Shown: piece by piece, positions 13,955 to 23,166 of the stretch | Layout of the letters: every line of letters starts with the position of its first letter | How positions within the stretch are numbered: the first letter of the stretch is position 1 | NCBI GenBank assembly: GCA_019635355.1 | Contig: JAHBZQ010000001.1 | Span: 5,188,624 to 5,252,623, forward strand | Reading direction: 5' to 3' | From: Rhizobacter sp. | GTDB taxonomy: Bacteria > Pseudomonadota > Gammaproteobacteria > Burkholderiales > Burkholderiaceae_C | DNA: 64,000 nt | Notes under the pieces: generated by a model | The model's database searches: none | The model's input: only the letters and a program-made list of their open reading frames with translations | What the model was told of the DNA's origin: nothing | Position numbers and translations under genes: made by a program

Positions 13955-16135
13955 ATGAGCGATTTCCGCCGCGCCGAGGCGCCGTGCCTGCTGTCATTGC
14001 CCACCGACAAGACCGATGTGCGGCTGCGCCGCCTGCGCCTCATCGGCGTGCTGGGCGCGATGGTTGCCCTGACCGCCTGCGGCAGTGGCGATGAGAATGA
14101 AAGCCGCGTCGACACCCCGGTCAGCACGCCGATCGACGGGCCGGTCGACACGGAGAACGGTGCGGCCACCTGGCGGCGTGTCGCCCTTGAGGGCCAGTCG
14201 TTCACCACCGCACGCGCGCAACTGGTGGCCTTCGGCGCCGGCAACCGCTGGGTCGGCCGCACGGTCGCCGGGCAGGGCCAGTGCACGCTGGCGTTCTTCG
14301 GCCGCGACCCGGCGCCTGGGGCGCAGAAGTCGTGCTACGTGTACGAGGGCGATGCGGCGCCGCCGCCACCGCCACCTCCCCCTCCCGCGCCTCCTCCCGC
14401 CGCGCCTGCGCCACCGCCTCCTGCGCCACCACCGCCGGCCCCCGCACCGGCGCCAGCGCCCGCACCCGCGCCCGCGCCGGCCCCTGCACCGGCCCCGACC
14501 CCCGCGCCAGCGCCAGCACCCACGCCGGCGCCGGCCTCGTCGGCCCGTGTGGCGCGTGTCGACCTCGCGCAGACGCTCATCTTCCCGAGCGACGACAGCG
14601 AACTGGTGCTGGTCTCCAACAAGGACGTGGCTGTGCGCGTCTACGCCACCACCACGCAGACGCAGGAAGCCAAGCCGGCCGGCGTGCTGCGCGTCGAGTC
14701 GTCGACCGGCGCGCTGCTGCAGCAGATCGCGCTCACCGCGCCGAGCGGCAACCTGCCGACCACCGTGCCGGCCGCCCCCACCGCCACCAATGCCTACACC
14801 GCGCTGGTGCCGGGCAGCCTGGTGACCGCGGGCATGCGCCTCACCGTGAGCCTGGCGAACGGGCAGGCGCCCACCACGCTCTACCCGCGCGTGGGTGGCG
14901 GTGCGGCGCTGACCATCGTGGCCGTGCCGGTCACGCTCGGCAGCACCACCGGGCAGGTGGCGACCGGCGTCGACCGCTACGTGCAGGCGCGCGTGCCGGC
15001 CGCCTCCATCAACGTGCAGGTGCGTGCCCCCTACACGGCGCGCGCCGTGACGGCACTGCCGACCACCGAGTCGCAGTGGAGCGATGCCTTCAGCCGCGTG
15101 CTCTCCGAGCTGGCGAGCCTGCGCCTGATGGAGCAGGCCTCGCGCCAGACCTACTACTACGGCTTCATGCCCAAGCGCACCTATGGCCTGGCCGGCCTGG
15201 GCTACGTGCCCGGCAATGCCGCGCTGGGCTTCGACCTGCCGAACAACCAGAACGCCGTGCGGCAGACGCTCACCCACGAGTTCGGCCACAACCTGAGCCT
15301 GCCGCACGCCCCGTGCGGCGGCGCCGCGGGCGCCGACCCGAACTACCCGTATGCCAACGGCAACCTGGGCGGGGGCAACCGCTACATCTGGGGCTACAAC
15401 CTCGACACCGGCGCCTTCGTCGACCCGCGCCGCACCGACCTCTACGACATGATGAGCTACTGCAGTGGAGACACCTTCTCCGACTACAACTACCGCCGCA
15501 TGCAGGTGCACCTGACGCCGGCCGATCGCAGCGTCACGCTGATGGCGGCCGCCGCATCGGTGGCCTCGGGCCCGCAAGAGCTGCTGCTGGTGAGCGGCCA
15601 GATCGACGGCGGCCGCGCCGAGCTCATGCCGATGAAGTCGCTCGTCGGCGAAGCGCAGCTGCCCGCGCCCGGCGCCTACGTGCTGCGCATCACCACTGGC
15701 AGCGGCGTGGTCGACTACCCTTTCGAGCCGCAGCAGCTCGACCACGGCCAGGGCGCCTTGCATTTCGCCTTCACCGTGCCGCACCCCGGCACCATCTACA
15801 GCGTGACGGTGATGCGCGCGGGCCAGGCCTTGATGCAGGCGCAGTCACGCGCTGCCACGGCCGCATCGGCCGGCCGGCAGCAGCCGAGCGCCACGTCGGT
15901 CGGGCCCGCCGTGCAGGTCAGCGAGCAGGGCGGCGTGCTGCAACTCGCCTGGGACCACACGCGCCATCCGTACCTCACGGTCACGCACGTGGCCGGCACG
16001 CGCCGCGCCACGCTCGCGCAAGACCTGCAGGGTGGCCGGGCCTCGCTGCCGCTGGCCGCTTTGCCCGCTGGCGGCAGCTTCGAGTTCAGCCTGTCGGACG
16101 GCTTGAACACGCTGCGGCACACGCACCCGCGCTGA
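13955..16135 (+). CDS. M66-like (StcE/dictomallein type) zinc metalloprotease lipoprotein
   Basis: The product has 726 residues. After a short charged leader comes a lipoprotein signal (LIGVLGAMVALTACGSG, lipobox LTAC); a GTG at 14018 would give a more compact signal peptide. Residues about 130-190 form a Pro/Ala repeat linker. The catalytic site is H441-E442-x-x-H445 and H451 (LTHEFGHNLSLPHAP), with a downstream Met-turn-like DMMSYCSGDTF, matching the M66 pattern. The C-terminal 200 residues look beta-rich. M66 enzymes are secreted proteases that cut glycosylated substrates, but here the target is unknown. The protein should be displayed on the envelope, with the linker holding the protease away from the membrane. 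A terminator follows. Confidence 0.85.
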   Translation: MSDFRRAEAPCLLSLPTDKTDVRLRRLRLIGVLGAMVALTACGSGDENESRVDTPVSTPIDGPVDTENGAATWRRVALEGQSFTTARAQLVAFGAGNRWVGRTVAGQGQCTLAFFGRDPAPGAQKSCYVYEGDAAPPPPPPPPPAPPPAAPAPPPPAPPPPAPAPAPAPAPAPAPAPAPAPTPAPAPAPTPAPASSARVARVDLAQTLIFPSDDSELVLVSNKDVAVRVYATTTQTQEAKPAGVLRVESSTGALLQQIALTAPSGNLPTTVPAAPTATNAYTALVPGSLVTAGMRLTVSLANGQAPTTLYPRVGGGAALTIVAVPVTLGSTTGQVATGVDRYVQARVPAASINVQVRAPYTARAVTALPTTESQWSDAFSRVLSELASLRLMEQASRQTYYYGFMPKRTYGLAGLGYVPGNAALGFDLPNNQNAVRQTLTHEFGHNLSLPHAPCGGAAGADPNYPYANGNLGGGNRYIWGYNLDTGAFVDPRRTDLYDMMSYCSGDTFSDYNYRRMQVHLTPADRSVTLMAAAASVASGPQELLLVSGQIDGGRAELMPMKSLVGEAQLPAPGAYVLRITTGSGVVDYPFEPQQLDHGQGALHFAFTVPHPGTIYSVTVMRAGQALMQAQSRAATAASAGRQQPSATSVGPAVQVSEQGGVLQLAWDHTRHPYLTVTHVAGTRRATLAQDLQGGRASLPLAALPAGGSFEFSLSDGLNTLRHTHPR

Positions 16136-16155
16136 ACTGCGCACGCGCAGAGACG

Positions 16156-16184
16156 AAAAAGCCCGGCACAAGCCGGGCTTTTTT
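16156..16184 (+). terminator. Intrinsic terminator (between convergent genes)
   Basis: The stem GCCCGGC/GCCGGGC has an ACAA loop, flanked by AAAAA and TTTTTT, so it can work in both directions for the M66-like gene and rhlE. Confidence 0.92.
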
Positions 16185-16206
16185 CTGGGGCGATTGTTGT
16201 AGACGC

Positions 16207-17691
<1,485 letters not shown>

Positions 17692-17952
17692 GGAATGGGG
17701 GAAGAACGATCGGCCTGTCGCTTGAATGCCAAGCGCCAGTCGCAGGCAGAGGGGAGGAGGGGAGCCGGCCGGTGCCGTGTGGCGAGGTCTCGGGCTCGAG
17801 TCAGAACTGACAGCGGCGCAGTGACTGGGACTGCGACGGTGCGCGGATTCTAGCGGCCGGCCCGTGTCCACGCCGTGACGGGGCCCTTCCCCCGCAACAA
17901 GGGGGGCCAAGACGTGATCCATCTGGCACCGCGAACGCGTCTTTCCAGACAA

Positions 17953-17973
17953 GCCGCCTCGCTTCGAGGCGGC
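17953..17973 (+). promoter_or_regulatory. Stable hairpin in the leader of the serine hydrolase operon
   Basis: The 8-bp stem GCCGCCTC/GAGGCGGC has a GCTTC loop, located 23-43 bp before the start at 17996, with GGAGAG as Shine-Dalgarno after it. There is no T-tract. The rest of the 304-bp divergent gap (17692-17995) shows no other element I can name. Confidence 0.45.
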
Positions 17974-17995
17974 GCCATCCCGGAGAGACATTCCC

Positions 17996-20038
17996 ATGAG
18001 CGCCAAGGCCAAGCAATTCCTCGAACAGAAACTGCGCGAGACCCTCGCCGAATGCCACGTGCCCGCGCTGGCGGCGGCGCTCGTGCGCGAGAGCGGCAAC
18101 ACGATCGTGAGCGCCGCGCAGGGCGTGCGCAAGGTCGGCGCCTCGGGCGCGGCCAACGCGGTGCAGCCCGGCGACAAGTTCAACCTCGGCTCCATCAGCA
18201 AGGTGATCACCGGCACGCTGATGGCCAAGCTGATCCAGGAAGACGTGGGCAAGCTGCGCTGGACCACCAAGCTCGGCGACGTGTACCCCGAGCTGTGGCT
18301 CTTCCCGATCGCGCGCGACGGCTACAAGAACGTGACCGTCGAGCAGATGCTGGCGCACACCGCGGGCTTCCCGTACACACCGGTGAACGACGAGGTGAAC
18401 GACTGGATCACCTACACGCCGCTGGACATGACCAAGTCCAAGCTCAAGAAGCGGCGCGTGCTGTACGTGCTGAATTCCATCCTCGACAAGCCCGCCTACT
18501 GGCCGCCCACCAGCGGCTTCGAGTACAGCGGTGGCGGCATCATCGCCGCGAGCATGGCCGAGAAGAAGACCGGCAAGACCTACGAAGACCTGGTGCAGCA
18601 GTACGTCTACGGGCCGCTCGGCATGACGCAGTCGGGCTTCGGCGTCACCAGCAGCGGCGCACTCACCGGCCCCTGGCAGCACCGCTGGGACGGTGACGAG
18701 CGCACCATCTCGGCCGACCACAACACCCACCTCGCCGGCTTCAACTGGGGCGCGCGGGCGCCGGTGGGCAGCGCCTGCTGCTCGGCCGCCGACATGGGCA
18801 AGTTCATGCGCGAACACCTGCGCCCTGATCCGCAGGTGTTGTCGACCGCCATGCGCAGCGACATGCAGACGCACGAGGTGTCGACGCATTCCGACTTCGT
18901 GCGCGGCGCCTGGGCGTCGACCAACCCCGGCTCCAGCTCCGCCGAGATCTGGCACAACGGCGACAACGGCACGGCCTATGCGCACATGTCGGTGCGGCCC
19001 TCGGAAGGGGTGGGCTATGCGGCCATGTCCAACCTCAGCTCCACCGTGTCGTCGGGTGCGGTGCATGAGATGCACGAGGTGATGGGCCAGATGCACGCCC
19101 AGTGGAACACGCTCTTCGGCCCCGGCAGCCCCGATCTCGTGGAATGCGCCCACCCCGTGCCCGCGCTCACCTTCACCGGCTCCACGCTGTGGGCCTTCGG
19201 CCGCCGGCACGACGGCAGCGTGCGCCGCTACAAGTCGACCAACCACGGCGCGAACTTCAGCGCCATGGGCGACTTCGGCGCAGCCCGCATCAACTCCGGC
19301 CTCGGCGCGGCCAGCTCGGCCGACGGCCAGAAGCTCTTCGTCATCGGCCGCGGGCTCGACAACAAGGCCTGGTTCAGTGGGTCGACCAACGGCGGCACCA
19401 GCTGGCAGGGCTGGCTGCCCATCCTCGCGGGGGTGTTCCTCTCGGGCATCGCCATCGCCTGCAACGCGGCGGGCAGCATCGTGCACGCCGTGGGCATCGG
19501 GCAGGACCGCCGCATGTGGCGCGCCCGCTCCACCGATGGCGGCCAGCACTGGACGGGCTGGACACCCGTCGGCCAGGGCGTCTTCACCTCCGGCCCGGCC
19601 ATCGCCTGCTCGAGCGACGGCAAGGTGGTGCACGTGGTCGCCCGAGGCAACGACCTGCGCGCATGGCGCAACGTGTCGCTCGACAGCGGCGCCAACTTCC
19701 AGCCGCACTGGGCGCCGGTGGGCAAGGGCGTGTTCGGCTCGGGCCTCGGCCTCGCCTGCAGCGACACCGGCGCGCGTGTGGTGCTCATGGGCCGCGGCTT
19801 CGACAAGTCGATGTGGACCAACACCAGCACCAACACCGGCACCGGCTGGCAGGCGCACTGGAAGAAGGTCGACACCGGCACCTTCACCTCGGCCCCCGTG
19901 CTCGCCACGACCTCGGGCGGTGCGCACCTGCATGCGTATGCCTACGGCGGCGACTTCCGCATCTGGGGCAACCGCTCGCTCGATGGCGGCAACAGCTGGG
20001 CGGGCTGGGGCCAGAAGCACGGCGACTTCTTCCTCTGA
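17996..20038 (+). CDS. Serine hydrolase (beta-lactamase fold) fused to an Asp-box beta-propeller
   Basis: The product has 680 residues. Residues 1-370 are a class C beta-lactamase/DD-peptidase-type serine hydrolase with nucleophile motif S66-I-S-K69, Y177-S-G and H320-N-G. From about 375 to the end there are six repeats of roughly 48 residues, each with an Asp-box-like turn (STNGGTSW, STDGGQHW, SLDGGNSW and variants STNHGANF, SLDSGANF, STNTGTGW), which suggests a six-bladed propeller like that of sialidases. No signal peptide is visible at the N-terminus (MSAKAKQFLEQKLRETLAEC), although the three genes behind it encode exported proteins. The substrate is unknown; esterase, peptidase or amidase are all possible. 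Confidence 0.85.
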   Translation: MSAKAKQFLEQKLRETLAECHVPALAAALVRESGNTIVSAAQGVRKVGASGAANAVQPGDKFNLGSISKVITGTLMAKLIQEDVGKLRWTTKLGDVYPELWLFPIARDGYKNVTVEQMLAHTAGFPYTPVNDEVNDWITYTPLDMTKSKLKKRRVLYVLNSILDKPAYWPPTSGFEYSGGGIIAASMAEKKTGKTYEDLVQQYVYGPLGMTQSGFGVTSSGALTGPWQHRWDGDERTISADHNTHLAGFNWGARAPVGSACCSAADMGKFMREHLRPDPQVLSTAMRSDMQTHEVSTHSDFVRGAWASTNPGSSSAEIWHNGDNGTAYAHMSVRPSEGVGYAAMSNLSSTVSSGAVHEMHEVMGQMHAQWNTLFGPGSPDLVECAHPVPALTFTGSTLWAFGRRHDGSVRRYKSTNHGANFSAMGDFGAARINSGLGAASSADGQKLFVIGRGLDNKAWFSGSTNGGTSWQGWLPILAGVFLSGIAIACNAAGSIVHAVGIGQDRRMWRARSTDGGQHWTGWTPVGQGVFTSGPAIACSSDGKVVHVVARGNDLRAWRNVSLDSGANFQPHWAPVGKGVFGSGLGLACSDTGARVVLMGRGFDKSMWTNTSTNTGTGWQAHWKKVDTGTFTSAPVLATTSGGAHLHAYAYGGDFRIWGNRSLDGGNSWAGWGQKHGDFFL

Positions 20039-20104
20039 CGGTTTCACGGGCTGCGCGGCAGCCCCCGATGCCGCGACCACTTCTTTCCTGCTTGGAGGAC
20101 TCTC

Positions 20105-20728
20105 ATGAGACGCACGATCTCTCGCGCCGTGGCACTGGCTTCGGCCCTGTCGGTGGTTTTCACCACCTCGGCACACGCCGCCTCACCCGCGGCCAGCGCC
20201 TGCCCCGACTATTTCTTCCTGAGCGGCAACCTCGCGCTCAACCCCAACTTCGAGACCCCCGCGCCTGGCGTGCCCGTCGGCAGCGCCAAGTGCTGGCAGA
20301 ACGGCGACCCGTCGCCCGTCACCTCGGCCGCGGCCAACTGGCAGATGCACAGCAGCAATGCGGGTGCGCCCGTGTGCTCCACGCTCGTGAGCGGCAGCGC
20401 GCCCGGCCCCGGCGGCAGCACCCTGCTCGCCTTCCGTGCCGGCAGCAACGAAGGCGGCATCTACCAGAGCCATGCTCTCGACCCGAAGAAGGCCTACATG
20501 TTCTCGGTGTGGGTCATGGTGCGCAGCGGCCAGGTCGCCATCCAGTCGCGCGGCATGACCGGCGGCCCGGTCGCGTGGACCAGCAAGATCGGCGAGTGGG
20601 AGCAGCTGCGTGTGTGCACCAATTCGCTGGTCAACACCGACATGCTGGTCGTCTTCAACCAGGCGGCCACCGGCGGCCTCTTCTACGTGGACCGCGCCGA
20701 GCTGCGCGAGATCCCCATCCGGGAGTGA
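20105..20728 (+). CDS. Secreted carbohydrate-binding-like protein
   Basis: The product has 207 residues. A signal peptide (MRRTISRAVALASALSVVFT, cleavage after AHA) precedes a domain beginning NLALNPNFETPAPGVPVGSA and ending GGLFYVDRAELREI. That N-terminal NPNFE and C-terminal YVDRAEL pattern is characteristic of CBM4/9-like jelly-roll modules that bind polysaccharide or act as accessory domains. Four Cys could form disulfides. It lies 66 bp after the serine hydrolase gene, with GGAGG upstream, probably in the same operon. Confidence 0.78.
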   Translation: MRRTISRAVALASALSVVFTTSAHAASPAASACPDYFFLSGNLALNPNFETPAPGVPVGSAKCWQNGDPSPVTSAAANWQMHSSNAGAPVCSTLVSGSAPGPGGSTLLAFRAGSNEGGIYQSHALDPKKAYMFSVWVMVRSGQVAIQSRGMTGGPVAWTSKIGEWEQLRVCTNSLVNTDMLVVFNQAATGGLFYVDRAELREIPIRE

Positions 20729-20732
20729 CGCC

Positions 20733-20927
20733 ATGACGAGCCTTCTGCGAACCCTCGTCGCGGCCTGCATGGCCGTGGCCTGCACTTGCCTCGCAGCCTG
20801 TGGTGGCGCCTCGCCCGCCAGCGGCTATGCCGAGGAACTCAACGAACCGGCACCGGCCACCGCCACCCACGGCAGTGCGCTCGCCGACCTGCCTGACCCC
20901 TCCACCGAGACCGGGAGCACCCCATGA
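20733..20927 (+). CDS. Small lipoprotein
   Basis: The product has 64 residues with the signal MTSLLRTLVAACMAVACTCL and lipobox LAAC, giving a short mature peptide rich in A, P, E and T. It starts 4 bp after the preceding stop and its own stop overlaps the next start (ATGA), so it is translated within the operon. No function can be assigned. Confidence 0.65.
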   Translation: MTSLLRTLVAACMAVACTCLAACGGASPASGYAEELNEPAPATATHGSALADLPDPSTETGSTP

Positions 20928-21406
20928 AGACGCTGTACCTCACCGCCGCGCTGCTCGCCTGCAGCACCGCCGCCTCGGCCAAGAACGAAATCATGACCGA
21001 CCGCTGCAGCCACGAAGTCACCATCGTGAACTGGGGCAACGGCCCCAACCCCGCCGGCGAGCCCGTGTTCCTCAAGCGCCACAACGGCAAGACGAACTGG
21101 ACTTCGCCCTTCACCGTGAAGCTGAGCGACGACGGCCACATCCGCTGGTGGTGCCACTCCACCAAAGGCAACGCCTTCGATGCCGGCACCTGGCGCCTGA
21201 AGAACGTGTACGCCGGCTACGGCTGCAAGCTCTACGCCGACAACACCCCCGAAGACTGCGGCCCCAACGGCAGCTTCAGCATCGGCTCGTCGGAATGGAA
21301 GGGCTGGACGCCCGAGCGCTCGCGTTGCGGCAACCGCTCGAACCGCATCCGCGCCCGGCTCGATGGCAACCGCAAGCTGCTCATCGAGTGCCTGCCGAAG
21401 AACTGA
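20924..21406 (+). CDS. Exported hypothetical protein
   Basis: The product has 160 residues with a signal peptide (MKTLYLTAALLACSTAASAK). The mature domain has several Cys and many W, N and G residues (TIVNWGNGPNPAGEP, WWCHSTKGNAFDAGTW, CGPNGSFSIGSSEWKGW), consistent with a small disulfide-bonded beta protein. I do not recognise the family. It overlaps the lipoprotein gene by 4 bp and closes the four-gene rightward unit. It is convergent with the DUF3089 hydrolase gene. Confidence 0.7.
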   Translation: MKTLYLTAALLACSTAASAKNEIMTDRCSHEVTIVNWGNGPNPAGEPVFLKRHNGKTNWTSPFTVKLSDDGHIRWWCHSTKGNAFDAGTWRLKNVYAGYGCKLYADNTPEDCGPNGSFSIGSSEWKGWTPERSRCGNRSNRIRARLDGNRKLLIECLPKN

Positions 21407-21433
21407 CCGGCAGGCTGGGCACGAGACAGGGCC

Positions 21434-22678
21434 TTACTTCGCCTTCGCGGTGTAGGCCTTGGCCTGCTGGCCGACCACGTCGATCAGGTCGCCGATGCCC
21501 AGGCTCACGTCGATGAGGTGCAGGCCCCAGGTGTCGACCACGTTGCCACCGGCGACCACGTCGCCGCCGAAGTCGTCGGCGCGGTTGTCGGGGGTGGCCT
21601 TGGCGGCGAGGTAGCTGCCGTTGGCGTTGTTCACGCACTGCGTGGTCACGAAGCCGGGCAGGTAGAAGAAGGGCGTGTCGACCGAGGCGACCAGCGCCTG
21701 CCACTTGGCCGTGCCCGGGCCGGTGGCGGCCGAGACGTCGCTGCGCTTGGAGAACCACACCTTCGACTGGGTGGCACCGCCCGCGAGCGCGGCCGGGTGG
21801 TTGCAGGCCACTTCGTCATTGCCGACCGGGCGGCCGAAGAGCGAGCCGCTCGGCGGCGGCGTGTTGGCGCGGAACGAGACCCACGAGATGGCGCAGCCGG
21901 TCTGGCTCGCGCTTCGGCACAGCGGGGTCGACTTGAAGTTGCCGCCGACGTCCTGCCCCTTGGGCACCATGAGGTTGCTGCCGATCGGGATCACCGAGAC
22001 GACCTGCTTCTGCACCGGCTTGCCCTCGACTTCGCGCGCCACCAGCTCGGTGATCATGCGCGCGCCCTGCGAATGGCCGATCAGCACCACGCCGCGGCCC
22101 TTGTTGTCGTGGGCGAGGTAGTGGTTCCAGGCGGCGACCACGTCGCCATAGGCCATGCCGGCGTCGGCCTTCATCGGCGTGCCGGTGAAGCGGCTGCGCA
22201 GCGCGGCCAGCGTGATCTGGCGGTACAGCGGCGCAAACATGCGGCACTGCGTGCGCAGCGGCGAGAACTGCGCGAAGGTCACGCTCTGCTCTTCGGGCCC
22301 GGCGTTCATGTCGCTGTTGCCGCCCGGGTCGTTCGAGACGGTGGGGTAGACGTAGAAGCAGTCGATCGGCGCGTTGGCATTCGCCACGATGGCCGGGCCC
22401 TTGGTGCGCTGGCCGTCGGCGGTGATGGTGGTCACGCTCAGCGGCAGGGCGCAGACGTCGTTGCGGCCCGGGCGGCACAGCCAGGTGTCGGGCTTGTTGT
22501 AGTCGACGGTGCTGGTGGTCGGGGCAGGCGTGGTCGAGGGGATCGACGGGGCCGCCGGCTTGGCGGGGGCGGCCGGCGGCGTGGTGGGTGTCGTGTGGGT
22601 CGCACATGCGGCCAGCAGCAACAAGGTGCCGCTGGCGGTGGTCAGGGCGAGGGCGCGGGTGAGCAAGGAAGGGTTCAT
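21434..22678 (-). CDS. DUF3089 alpha/beta-hydrolase lipoprotein
   Basis: The product has 414 residues from ATG 22678 (MNPSLLTRALALTTASGTLL), with lipobox LAAC followed by a T/P-rich linker (about residues 26-58). The hydrolase domain has nucleophile elbow GHSQGA (VVLIGHSQGARMITELV) and DUF3089 hallmarks CFYVYPTVSNDPGGNSDM and DVVAAWNHYLA. It is probably an envelope-anchored esterase or lipase; substrate unknown. The 165-bp upstream region is AT-rich and carries a TetR-operator-like palindrome. Confidence 0.82.
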   Translation of the reverse strand: MNPSLLTRALALTTASGTLLLLAACATHTTPTTPPAAPAKPAAPSIPSTTPAPTTSTVDYNKPDTWLCRPGRNDVCALPLSVTTITADGQRTKGPAIVANANAPIDCFYVYPTVSNDPGGNSDMNAGPEEQSVTFAQFSPLRTQCRMFAPLYRQITLAALRSRFTGTPMKADAGMAYGDVVAAWNHYLAHDNKGRGVVLIGHSQGARMITELVAREVEGKPVQKQVVSVIPIGSNLMVPKGQDVGGNFKSTPLCRSASQTGCAISWVSFRANTPPPSGSLFGRPVGNDEVACNHPAALAGGATQSKVWFSKRSDVSAATGPGTAKWQALVASVDTPFFYLPGFVTTQCVNNANGSYLAAKATPDNRADDFGGDVVAGGNVVDTWGLHLIDVSLGIGDLIDVVGQQAKAYTAKAK

Positions 22679-22716
22679 GTGCAGGGGCCGCGGAAGTGCC
22701 GCAGCTTCGATGTTAT

Positions 22717-22731
22717 TAGACGATCGTTCTA
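22717..22731. promoter_or_regulatory. TetR-type operator-like palindrome
   Basis: TAGACGATCGTTCTA has TAGA/TCTA ends around CGATCG and is embedded in a larger imperfect inverted repeat (22705-22740, CTTCGAT and ATCGAAG ends). It lies 39 bp before the DUF3089 hydrolase start. No TetR gene lies in the window. Confidence 0.4.
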
Positions 22732-22843
22732 TTATCGAAGCCACCCAATTCGAAGGCACTGCGGGTGATCCCGCTGTTGAGCCGCTTCCGTTCTTGCAGG
22801 CAGAGCAAGGCAGCCGAAGCCCGGCAGGGGCTTCGGTCTGTGG

Positions 22844-23152
22844 CTACTGCTGAACCGCGGCCTTCTTGGCTGCAGCGTCCTGCGGAACCTTCGGCGGAGA
22901 AGGCTTCTTCGCGCCGGCAATGTTCCCGCCCTTGTCGGTGTCGGCGCTGCTCGGTGCGGCGGTGCCGGCTTTTTCTCCCGAGGCGCTCTTGGTCTGCTGT
23001 GTTCCTGCCTGCGGCGACGAGGCAGTCTTGGCTGTCGCCTTGCTGCTGCTGGACACCTTCGGTTTGTCGTCCGCAGCGTGCGCGATGGACACGCACAGGC
23101 CCAGGCAGAGGGCTAGCGCGGCGTGCAGGCCACCGCGAATCGTCTTGCTCAT
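22844..23152 (-). CDS. Small exported low-complexity protein
   Basis: The product has 102 residues from ATG 23152 (GAAGGAG upstream; an ATG at 23158 is possible). The signal peptide (MSKTIRGGLHAALALCLGLC, AHA cleavage site) is followed by a low-complexity S, T, K, A, Q-rich chain with no predicted fold. The gap after the kinase gene is only 14 bp, so it is likely the third gene of the ECF-kinase operon. Its role is unknown. Confidence 0.65.
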   Translation of the reverse strand: MSKTIRGGLHAALALCLGLCVSIAHAADDKPKVSSSSKATAKTASSPQAGTQQTKSASGEKAGTAAPSSADTDKGGNIAGAKKPSPPKVPQDAAAKKAAVQQ

Positions 23153-23166
23153 GGTCATCTCCTTCT

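Noticed and set aside
14360..14540. Apparent tandem repeats (PAPAPA-coding)
   Set aside because: This is an in-frame low-complexity linker of the M66-like lipoprotein, not a CRISPR or mobile repeat.
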